From Deltaproteobacteria bacterium (lineage in GTDB: Bacteria; Desulfobacterota; Binatia; UBA9968), in the NCBI GenBank assembly GCA_020027655.1, contig JAHKKJ010000331.1, positions 1 to 5,109 on the forward strand: 5,109 bases of DNA. The letters are read 5' to 3'. Shown here piece after piece: positions 1-5,109 of this stretch (positions are counted from its first letter, which is position 1; every line of letters begins with the position of its first letter). A program made the position numbers and the translations under genes. Under the pieces are notes generated by a model. It saw only the letters and a program-made list of their open reading frames with translations, made no database searches and was not told the DNA's origin.

Positions 1-297
1 GTGGCGGATCAAATCGGCGCGCTCGTCGCGCAGCACAAGCCGCGCGTGCTGGCGGTGGACATGAGCCGGGTACCCGATATCGAATACTCGGCACTGCAAA
101 TGTTGATCGAGAGCGATAAGCGAGCGACCGAACGCGGCGCCGTTGTATGGTTGGTGGGGCTGAATCCCGGCGCGCTGGAGGTCGTAAGAAAAGCCGGGCT
201 GGACGAGCGACTCGGCCGCGAGCGCATGCTGTTCAACGCCCGCGCCGCGATCGAACGCTACCAGGCGCTGCAGGCGGGGGCGGGTGGCAGGTCCTGA
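1..297 (+). CDS. SulP-family anion transporter, C-terminal STAS domain (5' truncated by window)
   Basis: This is the tail of a longer protein; the GTG at position 1 is only the window edge and is not proposed as the start. The 98 visible residues match the cytoplasmic STAS domain that ends SulP (SLC26-like) sulfate/bicarbonate transporters. There is a beta strand VLAVDMS (residues 16-22), then the signature loop and helix VPDIEYSALQML (24-35), which in this family follows the pattern D-x-S-x-V-x-x-I-D/E-x-S-A-L. Next come helix ESDKRATERGA (37-47), strand VVWLVGLNP (48-56), and a last helix ALEVVRKAGLDERLGRERMLFN (58-79). Residues 80-98 are a short Ala/Gly-rich tail ending at TGA 295-297. The 10-12 membrane helices expected of SulP would lie upstream and cannot be seen, so a stand-alone STAS protein is not excluded. 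The wording of the last helix is much more SulP-like than SpoIIAA-like. The transported ion cannot be told from this fragment. Confidence 0.82.
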   Translation: MADQIGALVAQHKPRVLAVDMSRVPDIEYSALQMLIESDKRATERGAVVWLVGLNPGALEVVRKAGLDERLGRERMLFNARAAIERYQALQAGAGGRS

Positions 298-338
298 TCA
301 GAAGCGTTCCGCACGCACATGGCTGCACACCGGCGAGG

Positions 339-527
339 TTGAGCGTAGATTTAGCAGAGCGGGGCGCTACTTTGCGCCTCGCAGAAGTACACGCGGAGGC
401 TCGCGATATATTGCGCGTCGGGAACTTGGAAGCCAAGGTCGGTCGCATCGACCGCTTCACTTCTTTGGCTGAGGTCGTTGACCGTTTTGAGGCGAACAAG
501 GATAGCGCCGGTGCCGAAGATCGTTGA
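339..527 (+). pseudogene. Remnant of a second STAS domain (SulP-type C-terminal tail)
   Basis: Just after the first SulP stop, in a different reading frame, about 62 codons read as another C-terminal STAS half. There is a helix LSVDLAERGA, a strand TLRLAEV, a helix HAEARDILRVGNL, then GRIDRFTSLAEVVDRFE and a charged tail, ending at TGA 525-527. The order (helix - G-x-x-L-x-L-A strand - R-D-I-L-R helix - F-x-S-L-A-E-V-V helix) is the standard end of STAS domains in SulP proteins. No start codon with a ribosome binding site precedes it. The open frame further upstream (147-290) is only the out-of-frame shadow of the first STAS gene. The N-terminal STAS half and any membrane region are missing, so it is read as a decayed or deleted gene end. 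An alternative is a short chance-preserved ORF. The homology is judged by eye only. Confidence 0.5.
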
Positions 528-597
528 AATAGCAAACGTCTAAGGGCGCGGGGAGGATCTGGCGAGAATTAAACAAAACGACTTTAAAGAGAATTTT

Positions 598-740
598 TCG
601 CGCCAAGACGCCAAGGCGCAAAGAAACGCGCTTTGTCATTTCGACCGTAGGGAGAAATCTTTCTTAAATCCCTCGCGTTCGCTCAGGATGACGGGCCTCG
701 CCCGTCACTTGGCGTGCTTTGCGTCCCTTCGGCGTCACTC
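598..740. repeat. Composite imperfect palindromic intergenic repeat
   Basis: The gene-free stretch 528-826 holds nested inverted segments. The outer left arm (599-623) has two copies of CGCCAAG (601-607 and 609-615) followed by GCGCAAAG. The outer right arm (708-736) has CTTGGCG (708-714) and CTTTGCGTCCCTTCGGCGTC (717-736), the imperfect reverse complement of 607-623. The inner left arm (635-660) begins GTCATTTCGACCGTAGGGAG. The inner right arm (671-692) is CCTCGCGTTCGCTC followed by AGGATGAC, also partly complementary. Both wordings resemble dispersed extragenic motifs common in environmental bacterial genomes (the CGCCAAGACGCCAAG type and the GTCATTCCGAGCGAAGCGAGG type); that resemblance is from memory. 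No coding frame is supported here. Confidence 0.6.
689..707. repeat. Perfect 8-bp stem-loop
   Basis: TGACGGGC (689-696) and GCCCGTCA (700-707) are perfect complements around a 3-base loop CTC. This is the strongest local hairpin in the upstream intergenic region and lies inside the larger palindromic block. No T run follows it, so it is not called as a terminator. Confidence 0.55.
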
Positions 741-768
741 AGACATGCTTTGCGCGAGTGATTTTTTT
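735..768 (+). terminator. Weak candidate intrinsic terminator
   Basis: TCACTC (735-740) pairs with GAGTGA (756-761) around a 15-base loop, and the stem is followed directly by seven T (762-768). Position suits termination of transcription coming from the SulP/STAS side before the gene at 827. The stem is short and not very GC-rich and the loop is long, so this is a low-confidence call; the T run may instead belong to the AT-rich promoter of the next gene. Confidence 0.25.
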
Positions 769-810
769 CCGATTCGGTAATATGTTTGGTTAGACTTTTG
801 TAAATCAAGC
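761..810 (+). promoter_or_regulatory. AT-rich possible promoter region of the 476-residue gene
   Basis: This is the most AT-rich stretch of the left half of the window and lies directly upstream of a strong ribosome binding site. TAATAT (778-783) is a good -10-like hexamer, but no convincing -35 lies 16-18 bases before it. An alternative pair is TTCCGA (767-772) and TAGACT (791-796) with an 18-base spacer, matching the consensus only in part. The call rests mainly on composition and position. Confidence 0.22.
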
Positions 811-818
811 GAGGAGGT
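811..818 (+). promoter_or_regulatory. Strong Shine-Dalgarno setting the start at 827
   Basis: GAGGAGGT lies 8 bases before ATG 827, close to ideal spacing and nearly full complementarity to the 16S 3' end. It is the only strong ribosome binding site in the window and fixes the start of the unknown 476-residue protein. Confidence 0.78.
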
Positions 819-826
819 CATTTTTT

Positions 827-2257
827 ATGGCAAAGGATACCAATGCAACCAAAGCGGTGGGTCTTCTAATAGAGGCCTCTAATGCGGACACGGTTTATCG
901 GGATCTCTATCTCAGGCGGGCGCGACAACTCTTAAGCGCCACCCTGGACGAGTCCGCCTATCGGGCCATCGGTTCGACCGGGAAAGAGATCGAAGATCTT
1001 ATGCGCCGCAGCCGGTCGGCGGTGCTGCAGCGGGACTGGGATCAGGCGGCGAATCTGTCGGCGCAAGCCGAATCGCTGCGCCAACGGAAGGCGGCAATGG
1101 GGCAACTGGCCGCTATCGGAAAGGATGTGTATGACGCCGACACAGTGGCTTTTGATCCTTTTTCTCCCGGAAAGCACCTGGGGCCACAAGCGGAAGCCAA
1201 CCAACCAGGGGTGCATAAACAGCTGATGGATACCCTTGCGTCGCTGGGCAAGCTGGACCCAAGCCTCGCCGCATCCTACGAGAAGCGGCGCAGTTATTTC
1301 TCCAGCCTGGAGTTGGCAAGCCCCACAGCGTCCCAAAAAGGCGCGCAACGCAGCCGTGGACAAGTGGAGCGGCTCGCGGTAGAAGCGGCGGAAAAGGGAG
1401 ACGCTGCGACATTGCAGCGGCTGGCGCAAGAGTTGCGGGACTGGAAGGAAAGCGGAACTGCGACAGTTTCGACGAGCGCCTCCGTTGTGATGACGCGCTA
1501 TGAGTGTCCAGTGGATCTGACTGTCCCGTTTGCCCCGGATGTGATTGCGCGGGCCCGGGAGCTGGGTCTCGGCGAAGCCCAGACCGCGCCATTCGCTGAA
1601 ATAGCAGCGGCCCGGGAGGCCATCTATACGCACGTTTGGCAACCGAGCCCGGCAAATCCGGATATGGAGCGTGAAGGGGTCCTGCGGGCTCAGGCTCAGG
1701 CCGAGGTGAACCTTCCTGAGCAAATCCTCACAGAGGACGTTAAAGTCCTGGCCGGACAATTCGTTCAGCAGATCTTTATCAACTCGGGTGGCGCGCGTTA
1801 CCTTCCGCCACTCGCCACCGAAAGAACATTGATCGAGGATTTTGCCGAAGATGAAGCTGCTGCGGACGCTCCCTCGAAGCTCCTGGCAGCACTGGGACTC
1901 CCCAAGCGCAGCGGGCTCGCACGTGTGGAAATCGAGGCAGCGCTCGTGCGTTCGGGAGACCAGATTCTGGAGGACCGCCTGGGACTCGCCCCCCTGGAGT
2001 TTCGGCTGGTTTGCATTCCCTATGATCTGTACCTGCGCTGTGGTCGTGATCGTGGCTTCGGAAAATGGCCGCACTGGACTCATTTCGATGGCTACCAGGT
2101 CATGGCGGGCAACCGGTTGCGCGCGCTGGTGGGTGGGGATGGGCGGTTTGGCGGGCTCAATGATCTCGTCAGCATCAGCCCGAGTGACGCCCGCGACGGC
2201 GTCTACGCGCGCTTCGCGGTGGTGCGACGCGCGCGCATGACAGGACGGTGGCGGTGA
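827..2257 (+). CDS. Unrecognised 476-residue soluble protein
   Basis: I do not recognise this protein. ATG 827 has a near-perfect Shine-Dalgarno; the stop is TGA 2255-2257. There is no signal peptide and no membrane segment, so it should be cytoplasmic. Three parts can be seen. Residues 1-210 are mostly charged and helical, with likely coiled-coil stretches (about 50-95 and 175-208) and a Pro/Gly-rich break near 108-128. Residues 220-350 form a mixed region (for example RYECPVDLTVPFAPDVIARA, 224-243), ending in an acidic stretch FAEDEAAADAP (339-349). Residues 385-472 are richer in aromatic and Gly residues and look like a compact folded module: IPYDLYLRCGRDRGFG (397-412), WPHWTHFDGYQV (414-425), LRALVGGDGRFGGLNDL (431-447) and RFAVVRRAR (462-470). 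The module ends four residues after a basic run. No catalytic motif can be named with confidence. The gene stands alone between two palindromic intergenic blocks. The coding call is firm; the function is unknown. Confidence 0.85.
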   Translation: MAKDTNATKAVGLLIEASNADTVYRDLYLRRARQLLSATLDESAYRAIGSTGKEIEDLMRRSRSAVLQRDWDQAANLSAQAESLRQRKAAMGQLAAIGKDVYDADTVAFDPFSPGKHLGPQAEANQPGVHKQLMDTLASLGKLDPSLAASYEKRRSYFSSLELASPTASQKGAQRSRGQVERLAVEAAEKGDAATLQRLAQELRDWKESGTATVSTSASVVMTRYECPVDLTVPFAPDVIARARELGLGEAQTAPFAEIAAAREAIYTHVWQPSPANPDMEREGVLRAQAQAEVNLPEQILTEDVKVLAGQFVQQIFINSGGARYLPPLATERTLIEDFAEDEAAADAPSKLLAALGLPKRSGLARVEIEAALVRSGDQILEDRLGLAPLEFRLVCIPYDLYLRCGRDRGFGKWPHWTHFDGYQVMAGNRLRALVGGDGRFGGLNDLVSISPSDARDGVYARFAVVRRARMTGRWR

Positions 2258-2430
2258 GGGACGAGGGGTGAGGGTCGAGGGACGAGTGTCGAGGGAAGAG
2301 GGGGGGATGGTAATCAGTGAACGGTGAACACAAGGTTTCAGTGTTCAGGTTTCAGCGCTGACACCCGACACCTGAAACCTGGAACTCGTAACACTCGACA
2401 CCCGACCCCCGACACTCGGCACGACTCGAG
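2256..2430. repeat. Large imperfect palindromic block with nested hairpin
   Basis: The block begins at the stop codon of the 476-residue gene and fills the gap to the next gene. The left arm carries GAGGGACGAG twice (2256-2265 and 2277-2286, a 21-base period) and CGAGTGTCG (2283-2291). The right arm (2385-2430) is built from CTCGACACCCGAC-like words, including CGACACTCG (2410-2418), the exact complement of 2283-2291. Between the arms, CAGGTTTCAG (2346-2355) and CTGAAACCTG (2372-2381) form a perfect 10-bp stem with a 16-base loop, extended by GTT/AAC after a one-base bulge. A further AGGTTTCAG copy lies at 2333-2341. The direct word repeat GTGAAC also occurs twice near 2317-2328. No T run follows any stem, so it is not a standard terminator. 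It is probably a non-coding dispersed element. Confidence 0.65.
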
Positions 2431-2439
2431 AAGTTCTAC

Positions 2440-3222
2440 ATGAATCACGCTGTTACGGTGTTCTTGTTTACCTTGGGTTTGTTTCTGGGCATGCTGCTTT
2501 TCCTGGAAATCGGCCGGCGCATTGCCGTCCGGCGGATGAGAGAAGACACCGGAGCTGCGGGGGAGGGTGTCGGTGCAGTGGATGGCGCGGTCTTCGCCCT
2601 GCTGGGTTTACTCATCGCTTTTACCTTCTCCGGAGCGAGTTCGAGATTTGACACGCGGCGGCAGCTGATCGTCGAGGAGACCAACGATATTGGCACTGCC
2701 TACCTCCGGCTCGACTTGCTTCCGGCTGACCTTCAGCCGGCGCTGCGGGAGAGTTTTCGGCGCTACTTGGATGCGCGGATCGAAGTGTACCGGAAACTGC
2801 CGGACATTGCCGCGGCCAAAAAGCATTTGGCTAAGGCCAACGAGTTGCAGAGACAAATTTGGCACCAGGCGGTTGCTGCCAGCCGGGCGGAAGGCGCTTC
2901 GCCTGCGGCGCCGATACTACTGCTACCCGCGCTGAACGCGATGATCGATATCACGACGACCCGAACCATGGCGACCCAGATGCATCCGCCGGTGATCGTT
3001 TTCGTGATGCTTTTCGGATTGGCGCTGGCAGCGTCGCTACTAGCGGGCTATGGTATGACCGGCAGCAAGGTGCGACGTTGGTTCCATATGCTTGGCTTCG
3101 CGCTGGTCATGGCGTTCGCTGTGTATGTCATACTGGATATCGAGTACCCGCGCTTGGGTTTGATTCAAGTGGACGCTTTCGACCAAGCTTTGGTAGATCT
3201 GCGCGCGAGCATGAATCCTTGA
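2440..3222 (+). CDS. Bestrophin-like (DUF4239-type) membrane protein
   Basis: A 260-residue inner-membrane protein with four predicted helices: about 4-24, 48-67, 184-206 and 213-233. Between helices 2 and 3 lies a soluble helical region of about 115 residues. It holds the family-like stretch SSRFDTRRQLIVEETNDIG (67-85), followed by YLRLDLLP (88-95) and an Arg-rich helix. After the last helix comes LDIEYPRLGLIQVD (232-245), then FDQALVDLRASM (247-258). This layout, with two N-terminal helices, E-x-N-D-I-G, and the late D-x-x-x-P-x-x-G-x-I-x-V motif, matches the uncharacterised bestrophin-like DUF4239 family at its usual length. Ion-channel activity is suggested for the family by structure only and is not shown here. 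The start ATG 2440 has only a weak GAGAAG (2428-2433) upstream, but it gives a proper first membrane helix. The stop is 3 bases before the Usp start, implying an operon. Confidence 0.8.
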   Translation: MNHAVTVFLFTLGLFLGMLLFLEIGRRIAVRRMREDTGAAGEGVGAVDGAVFALLGLLIAFTFSGASSRFDTRRQLIVEETNDIGTAYLRLDLLPADLQPALRESFRRYLDARIEVYRKLPDIAAAKKHLAKANELQRQIWHQAVAASRAEGASPAAPILLLPALNAMIDITTTRTMATQMHPPVIVFVMLFGLALAASLLAGYGMTGSKVRRWFHMLGFALVMAFAVYVILDIEYPRLGLIQVDAFDQALVDLRASMNP

Positions 3223-3225
3223 CTG

Positions 3226-4068
3226 ATGACAATGAGCAAGCAATCACGAGCCATCTCGTTTGTTAAGTCGATCTTCCATCCCTCGGATTTCTCCGCAGCG
3301 AGCGAATTGGCATTTGCCCACGCCCTCGCCATTGCGCTCATAAGGGAGACCGAATTAGTCGTCATGCATGCGCGCCGCGGCGAGCGGGAAGATTGGTCCC
3401 AATTCCCCGCGGTTCGAAAGACTCTCGCGCGCTGGCAGGTGCTGGAGCCCGGGAGTCTCCCGTCGGAGGTTTTCCAAAAGCTCGCGGTACGTATCACGAA
3501 GGTGAGCATGCGAGGAGACCCGGTGCGGGCGAGCATGCGTCAAATTGAGAAGCAAAAGCCGGACCTGGTAGTCCTTGCCACACGCGGACGGCATGGCTTG
3601 CCTCTCTGGATTAAGCCCTCTGTGGCTCAGGCGATCGCCCATCGGACGAGCGCGATGACACTCTTTGTGCCCCACGGATGCCGCGGGTTCGTGTCGCTTG
3701 GTGGGGTCGTTAATTTGCGCCGTATTCTCTTGCCGGTCGACCATAAGCCGGACCCAGGCGAGGTTGCGGTTCGGGCGACCCGCGCTGCCGAATCCTTGGG
3801 CGATGAATGCGTGGAAATCGTGCTCCTTCACGTTAATGGCACCGAGTTCCCGCAATTCGATCGGCCGGAGGGGAAAGCCTGGGCTTGGAAGGAGCTGCGG
3901 CGCGAGGGCGACGTCGTGGCTGCGATCCTGGATGCGGCCGAGGAAGCGGATCTCATCGTTATGGCCACCGAAGGTGAGCAGGGTATCATCGATGCCCTGC
4001 GAGGGAGCGTGACGGAGCGCGTGGTCCGCGACGCGCCATGCCCGGTTCTGGCCGTGCCTGCCGGGTGA
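3226..4068 (+). CDS. Tandem-domain universal stress protein (UspA family)
   Basis: A 280-residue cytoplasmic protein with two Usp domains. Domain 1 (about 13-150) opens with IFHPSDFSAASELAFAHA (16-33) and contains the strand LVVLATRG (114-121). Domain 2 (about 164-279) opens with RRILLPVDHKP (165-175) and ends with LIVMATEG (243-250), then GSVTERVVRDAPCPVLAVP (260-278). In domain 2 the nucleotide-binding signature G-2x-G-9x-G-S/T reads A247-T-E-G250-9x-G260-S261, a common variant that fits ATP binding. In domain 1 the same place reads A118-T-R-G121-9x-P131-S132, so the key second glycine is lost and this half is probably weak or inactive in binding. The ATG at 3226 lies 3 bases after the preceding stop and has no clear ribosome binding site, which suggests translational coupling; the Met at codon 3 (3232) is an alternative start. 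Usp proteins act in stress tolerance; the specific trigger is unknown. Confidence 0.9.
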   Translation: MTMSKQSRAISFVKSIFHPSDFSAASELAFAHALAIALIRETELVVMHARRGEREDWSQFPAVRKTLARWQVLEPGSLPSEVFQKLAVRITKVSMRGDPVRASMRQIEKQKPDLVVLATRGRHGLPLWIKPSVAQAIAHRTSAMTLFVPHGCRGFVSLGGVVNLRRILLPVDHKPDPGEVAVRATRAAESLGDECVEIVLLHVNGTEFPQFDRPEGKAWAWKELRREGDVVAAILDAAEEADLIVMATEGEQGIIDALRGSVTERVVRDAPCPVLAVPAG

Positions 4069-4250
4069 AATAGAGTAACCAGCACGGAGTGGCGAGTGAC
4101 GAGGACGAGGAGATCAGAGAAATTCGAAACTCGAAATCCGAAATAGGAAATGGAAAGATCAACCCGACACTTGGAAACCTATCTAGATCCGGGATAGAGA
4201 TACTTAAGGACTGAAGACCGAATACAAGTTGCTGCATTTCTGACGAATAG
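4069..4250. repeat. Intergenic block of degenerate repeat-like words
   Basis: No gene is supported in these 182 bases. GAGTGGCGAGTGACGAGGAC (4087-4106) echoes the left arm of the 2256-2430 palindrome. Then TCGAAA occurs twice (4124-4129 and 4131-4136) and CCGAAA once (4138-4143), a short A-rich series at a 7-base period. CCCGACACTTGGAAACCT (4163-4180) is nearly the same as CCCGACACCTGAAACCT (2364-2380) in the previous intergenic block. A small imperfect stem lies at 4181-4201 (ATCT with AGAT, and ATC with GAT, split by a tandem A/G mismatch). No good promoter or ribosome binding site for the next gene was found. Confidence 0.42.
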
Positions 4251-5109
4251 ATGGCGAAGTGGCGCATTTTCAAATGGCTCGCGGCCTTTAGCGGCCTCTG
4301 TGTCATCCTGCTCTTTGCTGTCGCTCTGCTCCTCCCTCGTGTTCTCGATAGCCAAGCAGTAAAAGAGAAGATCCGCGCGTTCCTGTTAACCAGGACAAAC
4401 GGCAACGTCATCATCGGAAACATCGATCTCAAGTGGTTTCCCCGGCCGGCGGCGGTCGTACACGGTGTGTCGCTTACTGCCGGTGATACGGTCAGCGGCA
4501 AGATCCAATCGGTAGAAGTCTACCTGTCAATAAAAAGTTTGCTCACGGGGAACCTAGACGTTTCCCGCCTGGATATGGCAAAGCCCGCATTAGCGGCGCA
4601 CCTATCCGAGTGGGCCGAAGAGCCGTTCAACATCGATGAGATCGAAGCCAAGATCCGTTCTCTATTGGCGGCATTGGCATCGGGAATGCCTGGCATAGTC
4701 GTTACCGTCAGGGACGGATCAGCGGAGATCAAGATCGGTGAACGGCCAGCGGTTATTTTCACCGACGTCGACGGGCGGCTTAGGGCGCAGCCCGATGACG
4801 TGGACTTGCAGATCAGTTCCCGCGCCAACGTCTTCGATTCGTTGCATATCGAGGGGAACATCGCAGGTACCCTCGAGACGAAGGGACGTATAAAAATTGA
4901 TCGTCTCAACCTTCGCGAATCAGTTGCTGCGCTCTGGCCTCGTCCGCCAGGATACGTCGAGTCCGGCTACCTGAGTTTGGAGGTGGGGCTGACTTCCACA
5001 GGACTCAAGAAGATTAAGACAGAAATCAATGGCACGGTGCCGTCACTAGGACTTGTGCGGGAAAACCGAAAGACGGTTATTGAAGGAAGCAGCTTCAAGG
5101 CCGCTATCA
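4251..5109 (+). CDS. AsmA-family envelope protein (3' truncated by window)
   Basis: The first 286 codons of a longer protein that runs past the window end. An in-frame TAG (4248-4250) directly precedes ATG 4251, so this is the first possible start and it places the membrane anchor correctly, although no clear Shine-Dalgarno is visible. Residues 8-29 are a single hydrophobic anchor, with basic residues K3, R5 and K8 before it, so the rest should lie in the periplasm. The anchor is followed by LPRVLDSQAVKEKIRAFL (28-45), then GNVIIGNIDLKWFPRPAAVVHGVSL in the 51-75 region. That arrangement (short helix, then G-x-x-x-x-G-x-I-x-L-x-x-F-P-R-P and V-x-x-V-S-L) is the typical N-terminus of AsmA-like proteins. 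Later parts alternate short beta strands (152-162, 167-177, 183-191, 197-218, 239-250), as expected for the long beta groove of this family, which bridges the envelope and is linked to phospholipid transport and outer-membrane assembly. The exact subfamily is undecided because the C-terminus is missing. Confidence 0.83.
   Translation, partial: MAKWRIFKWLAAFSGLCVILLFAVALLLPRVLDSQAVKEKIRAFLLTRTNGNVIIGNIDLKWFPRPAAVVHGVSLTAGDTVSGKIQSVEVYLSIKSLLTGNLDVSRLDMAKPALAAHLSEWAEEPFNIDEIEAKIRSLLAALASGMPGIVVTVRDGSAEIKIGERPAVIFTDVDGRLRAQPDDVDLQISSRANVFDSLHIEGNIAGTLETKGRIKIDRLNLRESVAALWPRPPGYVESGYLSLEVGLTSTGLKKIKTEINGTVPSLGLVRENRKTVIEGSSFKAAI

Noticed and set aside
147..338. Upstream extension of the STAS-remnant frame as a real 126-residue protein
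   Set aside because: The first part overlaps the first STAS gene out of frame and reads as Arg/Gly-rich shadow sequence. No ribosome binding site precedes its ATG.
932..2083. 383-codon open frame on the minus strand inside the 476-residue gene
   Set aside because: It is fully antisense to a gene with a strong ribosome binding site. Its composition (many Cys, His, Arg and Gln in no pattern) is typical of a shadow frame in GC-rich DNA, and no domain is visible.
2256..2300. Repeated GAGGGACGAG words as a possible CRISPR or iteron array
   Set aside because: There are only two exact copies with an 11-base spacer made of the same words. There are no unique spacers, no cas or rep gene, and the block is part of a palindrome.
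2346..2381. 10-bp stem as an intrinsic terminator for the 476-residue gene
   Set aside because: No T run follows the stem; the next bases are GAACTCGTAACACTCG. The stem is better explained as part of the palindromic repeat.
2258..2439. Equal 182-base length of this gap and the gap at 4069-4250
   Set aside because: Apart from one shared 18-base motif and similar low-complexity words, the two gaps do not align at matching offsets. Equal length is probably coincidence.
3986..4501. 171-codon minus-strand open frame across the Usp/AsmA gap
   Set aside because: It overlaps the end of the Usp gene, repeat-like intergenic DNA and the AsmA-type signal anchor. The translation looks random and there is no family resemblance.
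4520..4909. 129-codon minus-strand open frame inside the AsmA-like gene
   Set aside because: It is antisense to a recognisable beta-rich AsmA frame. It is a shadow with no motif.

Overview
This window comes from a GC-rich, diderm (Gram-negative) bacterial chromosome. The AsmA-type gene at the right end implies an outer membrane. The mix of genes (SulP tail, bestrophin-like DUF4239-type membrane protein, double UspA protein, AsmA-like protein) and the degenerate palindromic filler between them would suit a proteobacterium sensu lato or a soil/sediment/subsurface lineage such as NC10 or Acidobacteriota. The sequence alone does not fix the taxon. All supported genes are on the + strand. No tRNA, rRNA, CRISPR array or transposase gene was seen.

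Layout: 1-297 is the C-terminal STAS half of a SulP-type anion transporter whose start lies outside the window. At 339-527, in another frame, is a second STAS-like C-terminal tail with no recognisable front half, probably the stump of a second SulP/STAS gene. Positions 528-826 hold no gene. They contain a composite imperfect palindrome (about 598-740) with a perfect 8-bp hairpin inside, a weak terminator-like stem followed by seven T, an AT-rich possible promoter, and a strong Shine-Dalgarno. Positions 827-2257 encode a 476-residue soluble protein that I do not recognise; its C-terminal 80 residues look like a compact conserved module. Positions 2258-2439 are a second palindromic intergenic block. 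Positions 2440-3222 encode a four-helix membrane protein of the bestrophin-like (DUF4239) type. Three bases later, 3226-4068 encodes a tandem-domain universal stress protein. Positions 4069-4250 are a third repeat-like intergenic block that shares a motif with the second. Positions 4251-5109 are the first 286 codons of an AsmA-family protein running off the window.

How the genes relate: only the DUF4239-type and Usp genes (3-bp gap, no good ribosome binding site of its own for the second) look like a tight two-gene operon. SulP/STAS proteins, small membrane proteins and Usp proteins often occur in envelope, ion-homeostasis or stress neighbourhoods, so a loose stress/ion theme is possible but inferred. 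The unknown 476-residue gene sits between two palindromic blocks with its own ribosome binding site and is probably transcribed alone. I did not find convincing evidence of a new multi-gene system. The best leads are the unknown protein, the STAS stump, and the family of palindromic intergenic blocks.
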